The notes below the pieces were generated by a model, which did not search any database, was not told the origin of the DNA, and worked only from the letters and a program-made list of their open reading frames with translations. From contig DPSD01000228.1 of NCBI GenBank assembly GCA_003538495.1, positions 1 to 5,417 on the forward strand: DNA of 5,417 nucleotides, written 5' to 3'. This DNA is from Accumulibacter sp. Lineage in GTDB: Bacteria > Pseudomonadota > Gammaproteobacteria > Burkholderiales > Rhodocyclaceae. Shown here piece after piece: positions 1 through 5,417 of the stretch. Position 1 is the first letter of the stretch. Each line of letters starts with the position of its first letter. The translations under genes and the position numbers were made by a program.

Positions 1-41
1 CGGGATCAGGAAATCTGACATTAGTCGAGTGCTCAAGCGTT

Positions 42-347
42 TTGACTGGCACCCAGGTCAACATTGGTGCAGCGCTGCGCGAAAGCGAGGTTGATGTATG
101 GGTGGAAGACAACGGCCCGGGCTTGCCCAAAGGGCGCGAAGAAGCCATCTTCCAGAAGTTCGAGCACGATGCCCGGCGTGGGTGTGGGTCTGGCCATCTG
201 CCGTGCCATCGTCGAAGCTCACAGCGGCCGTTTCGTTCCGCAAGTCGCGCCGGCAGCGGCGCACCCTTGATCTTTTCCTGGCCTCTCGGCATACCGCCGA
301 CGCTTGGCGAAGAAAGCATGGTTCCGGACAGGAACAGCCTGTCCTGA
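42..347 (+). pseudogene. kdpD: Remnant of a kdpD-type sensor histidine kinase gene (C-terminal ATPase domain, frameshifted)
   Basis: Only the last part of a KdpD-like HATPase domain survives, and it is split over two frames. Frame 3 (from about 42) gives a G1 box, VEDNGPGLPKGREEAIFQKFE, at 102-164. Near 165-171 the homology moves to frame 1, where PGVGVGLAICRAIVEAHSGR (G2 box, 172-231) is read before a stop at 268-270. Near 232-242 it returns to frame 3 for the usual KdpD tail, with the segment PLGIPPTLGEE, ending at the TGA at 345-347. The acidic/Gly-rich lid between the boxes is shortened, so small deletions probably caused both shifts. The upstream N box, H box and all sensor domains are missing, and 1-41 shows no recognisable homology. 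The product cannot be a kinase. Its boxes resemble canonical KdpD more than the intact sensor at 2948-4480, so it is probably the relic of a separate kdp locus and not a duplicate of that gene. A sequencing or assembly error could explain the shifts but not the missing front part. Confidence 0.8.
326..344. terminator. Terminator-like hairpin between convergent kup and kdpD remnant
   Basis: A perfect 7-bp inverted repeat, GGACAGG / CCTGTCC, with a 5-nt loop lies 30 bases past the kup stop codon. It overlaps the end of the remnant reading frame from the other strand. Its position between convergent genes suits a bidirectional transcription end. Neither side has a run of T, so it is not a standard intrinsic terminator. 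It may only slow polymerase or protect the 3' end of the message. Confidence 0.35.
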
Positions 348-373
348 CCGACGCGATCGTCAACATCAAGACT

Positions 374-2248
374 CTACAGCACGACTTGCGTCCCCAATTC
401 GACCACGCGATTGGCCGGCAGGCCGAAGAAGTTGGCGGCGCTGCCGCCGTTGCGGAACATCGAGACAAAGAGCTTTCCGCGCCAGCGACACATATCGGTA
501 TTCAGTCGAGGAATCAGGGTTTCCCGACCGAGGAAGAACGAGGTGTCCATCGGATCGAAAACGAGCTCGTAGTCGGCACAGGCTTCCAGTGCCTGCGGCA
601 GATTGGGTTGCTCCATGAAGCCGTAGAACACCTTGACCTGCCAGAGGGTACTGGTCCGGTGTACGACCTCTACCCGGCTCGCGTCCGTGCGACGGGGAAC
701 GTCCAGGATATGGACCGAGAGCAGTACGATGCGCTCGTGCAGTACCTTGTAGTGTTTCAGGCTGTGCAACAGGGAGTGCGGCACGTTGTCCGGATTGGAG
801 GTAAGAAATATCGCCGTACCTGGTACGCGCGTCACGCCGTCGATTCCCTGCAGGAAGCTCCCGGCATCCATTGCATCCATCGCCAGATGGGCGCTGAGCA
901 GATCACGACCACGTTTCCAGGTCGACAGCAGCAGATAGACACCCAGACCAAAGAGCAAGGGGAACCAGCCGCCGTCGGCGATCTTCACCGAGTTGGCGGA
1001 GAAAAAGGCCAGATCTATGATCGCGAAAGGCAAGGCGCCGAGAAACGCGCGCCAGAACGGCCAACCCCAGATGTATCGCGCGACGACAAAAGCCAACAGA
1101 TCGGTGATCAACATGGTGCCCGTGACAGCGATGCCATACGCCGCCGCCAGATTCGACGAACTGCCGAAACCGAGCACCAGCACGATGACCGCGAAGAGCA
1201 GTGTCCAGTTGATACCGGCGAGGTAGATTTGCCCCATCTGCTGATCCGACGTGTGGCTGATCTCCATGCGCGGCGAGAAGCCGAGTTGGATCGCCTGCTG
1301 GGTGATCGAGAAAGCGCCGGTGATCACCGCCTGCGAGGCAATCACCGTCGCCACCGTGGACAGCACGACCATCGGATAGAGCAGCCAGGCGGGCGCCAGC
1401 AGATAGAACGGGTTGGCGATCGCCTGCGGATCGCGCAGCAACAGCGCGCCCTGGCCGAAATAGTTGACCACCAAAGCCGGCAGAACCAGGCAAAACCAGG
1501 CGATCTGAATCGGCTTGCGCCCGAAGTGCCCCATGTCCGCATAAAGCGCTTCGGCACCAGTCAGCGCCAGCACGGCCGCGCCCAGCGAAAAGAAGCCGAG
1601 AATCGGGTTGTCCGCGAAGAAACGGACCGCGTGCCACGGGCCGAGCGCGCGCAGCACCGCCGGGTCGTGGGCGATGCTGATCAGGCCCAGAATTCCCAGG
1701 GTCAGGAACCAGAGCACCATGATCGGTCCGAACAATCTACCCACGGCAGCCGTGCCATGGCGCTGAACCGCGAACAGCAGCACGAGGATGATCAATGAGA
1801 TCGGCAGTACGTAAGGCTTGAAGGCGGGTGTCGCCACTTCCAGGCCCTCGACCGCTGAGAGTACCGAAATCGCCGGCGTGATCACCCCGTCACCGTAGAA
1901 CAGAGCCGCCCCGAACAGACCGAGAATGATGATCAGCCGGCGCTGCCGCGAGCCCGGCGCGATTGGCCGCAGGGCCAGCGCCATCAAGGCCATGATGCCG
2001 CCTTCGCCCTTGTTGTCGGCGCGCATGATGAAAGTCACGTACTTCAGGCTGACGACGATCATCAGCGACCAGAAGATCAGCGAGAGAATACCGATGACGT
2101 TATCGGGCGTGATCGGCACCGGCTGGTGTGCGCCGCCGAAGATCTCCTTGATCGCATACAGGGGACTGGTGCCGATGTCGCCATAAACGACGCCCAAGGC
2201 AGCCAGCGACAGGCCGGCCAGGCGGCTCTCGCCAGTGTTTGCGGACAT
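374..2248 (-). CDS. kup: Kup-family low-affinity potassium uptake protein
   Basis: Kup (KUP/HAK/KT family) is an inner-membrane K+ importer, known in E. coli as a K+/H+ symporter. The 624-aa product matches the usual length (E. coli Kup is about 622 aa). Family signatures are all present: YGDIGTSPLYAIKEIF (residues 22-37) in the first helix with its conserved Asp, FYGDGVITPAISVLSAVEG (117-135), and GAEALYADMGHFG (231-243). About 12 hydrophobic helices fill residues 12-440, followed by a cytoplasmic C-terminal domain (about 445-624) with the typical FLTSNPDNVPHSLLHSLKH stretch near 481. The ATG start has a good ribosome site, AGAGGT, 6 bases upstream. The gene starts 16 bases after kdpE stops, so it is very likely the last gene of a kdpD-kdpE-kup operon and may be controlled by that two-component system. 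That pairing is unusual, because KdpDE classically controls kdpFABC. The gene looks intact and functional. Confidence 0.97.
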   Translation of the reverse strand: MSANTGESRLAGLSLAALGVVYGDIGTSPLYAIKEIFGGAHQPVPITPDNVIGILSLIFWSLMIVVSLKYVTFIMRADNKGEGGIMALMALALRPIAPGSRQRRLIIILGLFGAALFYGDGVITPAISVLSAVEGLEVATPAFKPYVLPISLIILVLLFAVQRHGTAAVGRLFGPIMVLWFLTLGILGLISIAHDPAVLRALGPWHAVRFFADNPILGFFSLGAAVLALTGAEALYADMGHFGRKPIQIAWFCLVLPALVVNYFGQGALLLRDPQAIANPFYLLAPAWLLYPMVVLSTVATVIASQAVITGAFSITQQAIQLGFSPRMEISHTSDQQMGQIYLAGINWTLLFAVIVLVLGFGSSSNLAAAYGIAVTGTMLITDLLAFVVARYIWGWPFWRAFLGALPFAIIDLAFFSANSVKIADGGWFPLLFGLGVYLLLSTWKRGRDLLSAHLAMDAMDAGSFLQGIDGVTRVPGTAIFLTSNPDNVPHSLLHSLKHYKVLHERIVLLSVHILDVPRRTDASRVEVVHRTSTLWQVKVFYGFMEQPNLPQALEACADYELVFDPMDTSFFLGRETLIPRLNTDMCRWRGKLFVSMFRNGGSAANFFGLPANRVVELGTQVVL

Positions 2249-2254
2249 GATGTT

Positions 2255-2260
2255 ACCTCT
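2255..2260 (-). promoter_or_regulatory. Ribosome binding site of kup
   Basis: AGAGGT lies 6 bases before the ATG at 2248, within the 16-base gap after the kdpE stop. It fixes the kup start and leaves little room for a separate promoter, which supports co-transcription with kdpE. Confidence 0.7.
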
Positions 2261-2264
2261 TGCT

Positions 2265-2951
2265 TCAGGATTGAAAGCGATAGCCGACGCCGGTTTCGGT
2301 CAGAATGTGCTGCGGCTGGGTGGGGTCCTTTTCGAGCTTCTGGCGTAGCCGGCCGACGTAGATGCGCAGGTAATGGGCCTGGTCGGCATAGCCTGGCCCC
2401 CAGACTTCGTGGATCAGGTAGCGATGCGTCAGCACCTTGCCGCTGTTGGCGAGCATCACCGCCAGCAGGCGATACTCGATTTGCGTCAGATGAATCTCGG
2501 CGCCGCCGCGGCTGACGATACGGCGCGAGAGGTGCACTTCGACCTCGCCGAATTGATGATGCGGCTTCGCTTCACCGTGCCAGTGACGTCTGAGCAGGGC
2601 ACGCACGCGCGCCAGCAGTTCGCCGACGCCGAAGGGTTTGGCAAGATAGTCATCGGCGCCGGTGTCGAGGGCGGCGATCTTGTCGTGCTCTGCCGAGCGG
2701 GCCGACAGAATGAGGATCGGCACCGACGACCAGGTCCGCAGATCGCGGATGAAGTCGATGCCGTTCATGTCGGGCAGGCCAAGGTCGAGGATCACCAGAT
2801 CGGCCTTGCCGTCAGCGGCTTCGTCGAGCCCCTGACGCGCGGTGGCCGCTTCGATCGCAGCACAAGCTTCCCGGCGCAAGGCATCGCAGACGAATCGACG
2901 GATTTGCGGTTCGTCCTCGACGACGATGACGCGCGTTGTCGTCTCGCTCAC
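2265..2951 (-). CDS. kdpE: KdpE-type response regulator (OmpR/PhoB family)
   Basis: This is a 228-aa DNA-binding response regulator, close to the 225 aa of E. coli KdpE. The receiver domain (about residues 6-120) has the acidic pair E12-D13, the phospho-acceptor D56 in LVILDLGLPDMNG, S83 in ILILSARS and K105 in DDYLAKPFG. The winged-helix DNA-binding domain (about 133-226) has the usual features, including HLTQIEYRLLAVM, VLTHRYLIHEVWGPGY and a GVGYRF end. The GTG start at 2951 is chosen because it overlaps the kdpD stop by 4 bases (GTGA), follows a strong GGAGGAGG site, and puts the first receiver strand at the expected place. A longer open frame upstream only runs antisense-like through kdpD in another frame. 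By family knowledge it would be phosphorylated by the adjacent sensor and bind T-rich direct repeats. The nearby kup, and not kdpFABC, is its obvious local target (inference). Confidence 0.95.
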   Translation of the reverse strand: MSETTTRVIVVEDEPQIRRFVCDALRREACAAIEAATARQGLDEAADGKADLVILDLGLPDMNGIDFIRDLRTWSSVPILILSARSAEHDKIAALDTGADDYLAKPFGVGELLARVRALLRRHWHGEAKPHHQFGEVEVHLSRRIVSRGGAEIHLTQIEYRLLAVMLANSGKVLTHRYLIHEVWGPGYADQAHYLRIYVGRLRQKLEKDPTQPQHILTETGVGYRFQS

Positions 2952-4480
2952 GGCGCCTCCTCCTCTTCCATGGACGGGGGCGGGGTGCCGAGGGGAAGCG
3001 CGAACCGCACGCAGGCACCACCGGGACGGTTCTCGGCGACGATCGTGCCGCCATGTGCTTCGATGATCGCCTTGCAGATCGCCAGACCGAGGCCCGTGCC
3101 GGCCACCGCCGGCTCCCGCTCGCCCCTGGTAAACAGATCGAAAACCTGATCCATGCGACCAGCGGGAAAGCCGGGGCCGTCGTTGCCTACGCTGACCTCC
3201 AGCCATTGCTCGCGGGTGCCGGCGATCACTTGGATCGGCGCCCCTGGCGGGGAATACTTGGCTGCGTTTTCGAGCAGATTGCACAGGACACGTTCGAGCA
3301 AAACCGCATCGAAGTGCACCAAGGGCAGATCCCGCGGCAGCCCGATTTCAAGTTTGCGGCTGGCGAGAAGAGCAGTGAGCAGACGCGTACTCGAACCGAC
3401 AATCTCCTCGAAGGGTTGCCATTCCTTGTTCAGGGTAATGTTGCACGCGTGCAGGCGGGCCATGTCAAGCAGATTCGACATCAGGTGATGCATCGCGTGC
3501 GCCTGATCGCGGATGATGCCAGCCGTCTCGATGGCGCCCTCGTCCAGCGGTGGCTGCCGTTGCACCAGCGTATCGGCGAGGCCGACCAGACTCGTCAGCG
3601 GTGTCCGCAAGTCGTGCGACAAGGACGACAGGATCGATATCCGCAGGCGCTCGGCCGCAACTTGCAGTTCGCTGCTCTGCGCCGCCTCGGCGTAGTGCAG
3701 ACGTTCGAGCGTGATCGCCACCAGTGACGCGACCGCTTCCAGCAAGGGGCGCAGGGAGCGCATGCGGTCGACGTCGTCCGTCCGTGGCGCCAGCGCCAGC
3801 ACGCCAACGACGTGCTCCGGAGCAACGAGCGGCAGAAACACGATGGCGACGCCCATTCCGACCAGTGAATCCGTCTCGACGATCGTGCGTTTTTCGTGGG
3901 CCGTACGTGCGAAGCCCTTCTCCAGGTCATTCAGCTCGTGGCTACCGTACTCGTGGAATTCGTGGAACGTACTTCCACTTTTCCCGGTGTCGGCGACCAG
4001 CACGGTCACATCCATGTCGACCGTAGCCAGGAAAAGCTGCGTGATCTCGGCGACCTGGCCAACCGTCAATGCGCCGCCAAGATCGCGTGCCAATTGGTAC
4101 AGAGCTCGCGTCTCGCGTTCCCGCGACTCAGCTTCGGTCGTCCGCTCGGAAAGGAGTGCGCCCAGGTGGGAAGTGATCAGTCCGACGGCCAGCATGACCG
4201 CAAAAGTCACCAGATACTGCCCGTCAGCGACGGCAAACGACAGGTGCGGCGGAACGAAAAAGAAGTCGAACAGGGCCACAGCAAGGACGGCCGCCATCAC
4301 CGCTGGACCGCGCCCAAGCCAGACGGCGGCAACGAACACCGTCAGCAGGAAAATCATTACGATGTTGGCGAGATCCAGCAACTCCCGCAAGGGAAGCGTC
4401 CCTAGCGTCGTCAGAAGACAGAGGACGGCAGCGACTACATATCGGGCCCGGCACCAACTGGATGGCAATTCGGTGTTCAT
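2948..4480 (-). CDS. kdpD: Short KdpD-type sensor histidine kinase (DUF4118 membrane domain, GAF-like, HisKA, HATPase)
   Basis: The product from the ATG at 4480 is 510 aa, against about 900 for full KdpD. Residues 13-110 form the four-helix KdpD membrane domain (DUF4118) with its hallmark FDFFFVPP (71-78). A short charged helix follows, then a GAF-like domain (about 131-262), HisKA with phospho-acceptor H289 in LSHDLRTPL, and HATPase with N box NLLENAAKY (N405) and G2 box GTGLGLAICKA (from 461). The cytoplasmic N-terminal KdpD sensor and USP domains are absent. The protein probably senses K+ or membrane state through the remaining parts and phosphorylates KdpE. One oddity is that the G1 box reads GNDGPG, so the usual adenine-contacting Asp of DxGxG is Asn. 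The start is uncertain: ATG 4480 has no clear ribosome site. An in-frame TTG at 4522 would add 14 residues, and a stop at 4526-4528 limits any longer version. The gene overlaps kdpE by 4 bases and heads the operon. Confidence 0.92.
   Translation of the reverse strand: MNTELPSSWCRARYVVAAVLCLLTTLGTLPLRELLDLANIVMIFLLTVFVAAVWLGRGPAVMAAVLAVALFDFFFVPPHLSFAVADGQYLVTFAVMLAVGLITSHLGALLSERTTEAESRERETRALYQLARDLGGALTVGQVAEITQLFLATVDMDVTVLVADTGKSGSTFHEFHEYGSHELNDLEKGFARTAHEKRTIVETDSLVGMGVAIVFLPLVAPEHVVGVLALAPRTDDVDRMRSLRPLLEAVASLVAITLERLHYAEAAQSSELQVAAERLRISILSSLSHDLRTPLTSLVGLADTLVQRQPPLDEGAIETAGIIRDQAHAMHHLMSNLLDMARLHACNITLNKEWQPFEEIVGSSTRLLTALLASRKLEIGLPRDLPLVHFDAVLLERVLCNLLENAAKYSPPGAPIQVIAGTREQWLEVSVGNDGPGFPAGRMDQVFDLFTRGEREPAVAGTGLGLAICKAIIEAHGGTIVAENRPGGACVRFALPLGTPPPSMEEEEAP
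2956..2966 (-). promoter_or_regulatory. Ribosome binding site of kdpE inside the kdpD 3' end
   Basis: Two tandem GGAGG cores (spacers of about 4 and 7 bases to the GTG at 2951) are formed by the codons of the acidic EEEE tail of the sensor kinase. Together with the GTGA overlap, this indicates translational coupling of sensor and regulator. Confidence 0.75.
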
Positions 4481-4525
4481 GGCCGGCAGGTGAAGTCCAG
4501 ACGAGAGGTAGCCAGTGTGCAAAAT

Positions 4526-4822
4526 TCAAAATAAAAATGGTGTAAACAGTTTGCCCTGCGGTCGAGGAGCGCTTTTCTTGAGGGAGTGCCATTGAATGCC
4601 GCGAGATCGGTTCACCCGATGACCGACCCGACTTTCGTCTTTGGCGTCGGACTGGACTTCACCGGTGCCGACCGCAATCTGCTCCGCCAGCTTTGCCAAG
4701 TCCGGAAGATTGGCGGGATCACCCTTCGACACACCAACCCCGGCGAAGACCACCAGCCGTTGATCGCGCAAGGCGGCCAGAAGGGGTTCAGGGATCTCCC
4801 GGGAATTCTTACCCGTTGACAA
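4526..4822 (-). pseudogene. Truncated SIR2-family protein gene (N-terminal fragment)
   Basis: The frame opens with a TTG at 4822 that overlaps the jetA stop region by 14 bases. It reads IPEPLLAALRDQRLVVFAG, then VGVSKGDPANLP and a KLAEQIA helix, which is the start of the NAD-binding Rossmann fold of bacterial SIR2 proteins, a group common in anti-phage systems. The normal GAGxS nucleotide motif is GVGVS here. Homology ends near residue 57 (about position 4650). The last 40 codons are unlike SIR2 (Arg/Ser-rich) and stop at the TGA at 4526-4528. Intact relatives are several hundred residues long, so the catalytic domain is gone and no deacylase or NADase activity is expected. Position 4526-4650 holds no gene I recognise. 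The stop codon lies only two codons before, and in frame with, the TTG candidate start of the sensor kinase, so the operon lies directly against the deletion scar. Confidence 0.65.
4530..4546 (-). promoter_or_regulatory. Candidate KdpE operator upstream of the kdpD-kdpE-kup operon
   Basis: On the minus strand this AT-rich patch reads TTTACA, 5 bases (CCATT), then TTTATT: two TTTA half-sites 11 bp apart. This is the direct-repeat layout bound by OmpR-family dimers. As I recall it, the E. coli kdpFABC site is TTTATA-N5-TTTACA, so both sequence and spacing match well. The patch stands out from GC-rich surroundings and lies about 50 bases before the kdpD ATG, a sensible place for an autoregulated promoter. 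I see no convincing -10 box next to it. Chance similarity in a T-rich run remains possible. Confidence 0.4.
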
Positions 4823-5417
4823 AGATCACCCGCGACAGCCGCGCCTGCTTGACATACTCCCGCCCGTCCGGCCCGGCGCCGTGCCAGACGATCAGCTCGC
4901 TGACGTTTTCGTCGATCACCGACTTGAAGCTGTCGCCGGCGAGTTGCAGATAGGCGACCAGTTCGGCCAGGCCGTGCTCGAGCGGACGCGTCTCACACAG
5001 CTCGCGCAGTGTGACTTGCGAGCGCTCCTGCAGCGCCTGCCGGATGTGCCTGGCGAGCTGTGCGCGGTCTACCACCACCTGCGAGAACAGCACCGCTGCG
5101 TCGACGTCCTCGTCACCCGACTCGAGCACCCGATCGGCGATCGACGGCTTGATCGGCGGCGTGTACAACGGCCGCTCCATCGGCAGTTCGATGTCGGCGC
5201 CGGTGTCGGCAATGCGCATCACCTCGCCGGCCGGCGGCGACTCGCGCAAGGCCAGCGCCTTGGCTTCGATGCCGTGCAGGATTTCCATGATCCGGCGGTT
5301 CTCGAGCCACGCCTGATCGTCGAGAAAACGGCGCAACTGCTGCGAGAGCTGGGCGACCGTGCGCTGAGTGTGCTCGCCGGCCTCCAGCCAGTCGTAGTGG
5401 ACCCGCCGGGTGCGCGG
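4809..5417 (-). CDS. jetA: DUF3375 protein, Wadjet JetA-like, C-terminal part (5' end beyond the window)
   Basis: The frame is open from the right edge to a TAA at 4809-4811, giving the last 202 residues of a protein whose family is normally around 480-500 aa. Recognisable DUF3375 stretches are RRFLDDQAWLENRRIMEIL, ELPMERPLYTPPIKP, the segment VVVDRAQLARHIRQALQERS, PLEHGLAELVAYLQLA and the terminal RVIF. JetA is the kleisin-like subunit of the Wadjet SMC complex (JetABCD), which extrudes and cleaves plasmid DNA. Here jetB (DUF4194), normally next, is absent: the sequence passes straight into the SIR2 fragment. The gene therefore may be an orphan in a broken defence island, unless jetB, jetC and jetD lie upstream in an unusual order. 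The very end (VNG) may already be junction sequence. An internal TTG at 5336 is not the start, since conserved family sequence continues upstream of it. Confidence 0.82.
   Translation of the reverse strand, partial: PRTRRVHYDWLEAGEHTQRTVAQLSQQLRRFLDDQAWLENRRIMEILHGIEAKALALRESPPAGEVMRIADTGADIELPMERPLYTPPIKPSIADRVLESGDEDVDAAVLFSQVVVDRAQLARHIRQALQERSQVTLRELCETRPLEHGLAELVAYLQLAGDSFKSVIDENVSELIVWHGAGPDGREYVKQARLSRVIFVNG

Noticed and set aside
98..1798. A 566-codon open frame on the plus strand
   Set aside because: It runs antisense to kup, is rich in Arg, Gln and His as expected from the complement of a GC-rich gene, and matches no family I recognise. Kup is unmistakable on the other strand.
2952..3284. 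Upstream extension of the kdpE reading frame
   Set aside because: It overlaps kdpD in another frame and looks like low-complexity shadow sequence. The receiver domain begins right after the GTG at 2951, which has its own strong ribosome site.
3711..4493. A 260-codon plus-strand frame rich in Ser, Thr and Arg
   Set aside because: It is antisense to the sensor kinase, with composition typical of a shadow frame and no domain.
4523..4551. Sigma-70 promoter with TTTACA as the -35 box
   Set aside because: The hexamer 17 bases on is TTTGCA, a poor -10. The patch is better explained as an activator site, though a weak activated promoter just downstream is possible.
4606..4620. Small inverted repeat ATCGG-TTCAC-CCGAT resembling a tRNA T-arm
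   Set aside because: The loop is only 5 bases and does not fit the T-loop consensus, and no acceptor, D or anticodon arms are nearby. A 5-bp stem is expected by chance.
1..5417. CRISPR arrays, insertion sequences, rRNA or tRNA genes
   Set aside because: No spaced direct repeats, transposase motifs, terminal inverted repeats or RNA gene signatures were seen on reading both strands.

Overview
The window is GC-rich and gene-dense, with Shine-Dalgarno-led, overlapping genes and protein sequences typical of Proteobacteria. A betaproteobacterium (perhaps Rhodocyclales-like) is my best guess, but this is an impression from protein style, not a proven assignment. Nearly all coding is on the minus strand.

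Layout from left to right. Positions 42-347 (+) hold a frameshifted 3' remnant of a kdpD-type histidine kinase gene. It faces the 3' end of a complete kup potassium uptake gene (374-2248, minus), and a GC-rich hairpin (326-344) lies between the two. Upstream of kup on the minus strand are a complete kdpE-type response regulator gene (2265-2951) and a short kdpD-type sensor kinase gene (2948-4480). The sensor keeps the four-helix membrane domain, GAF-like domain and kinase core, but lacks the large cytoplasmic N-terminal KdpD/USP region. The order kdpD-kdpE-kup, with a 4-base overlap and then a 16-base gap, looks like one operon. It would couple a Kdp-type two-component system to a constitutive-type Kup transporter instead of the KdpFABC pump.

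Upstream of the sensor, positions 4526-4822 (minus) carry the first ~57 codons of a SIR2-family (Rossmann, NAD-binding) protein, followed by unrelated sequence and a stop. At the end of this remnant is an AT-rich patch with two TTTA-type half-sites 11 bp apart, a candidate KdpE operator for the operon. The right edge (4809-5417, minus) is the C-terminal part of a DUF3375 protein, the JetA component of Wadjet plasmid-defence systems, whose 5' end is outside the window. No jetB follows it, although jetB is the usual next gene.

The picture is a K+-homeostasis operon inserted between, or left behind among, decayed genes: a second kdpD on one side and a broken defence island on the other. The most interesting unit is the compact KdpD-KdpE-Kup module with its possible autoregulatory site. 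No clearly new enzyme family is visible.
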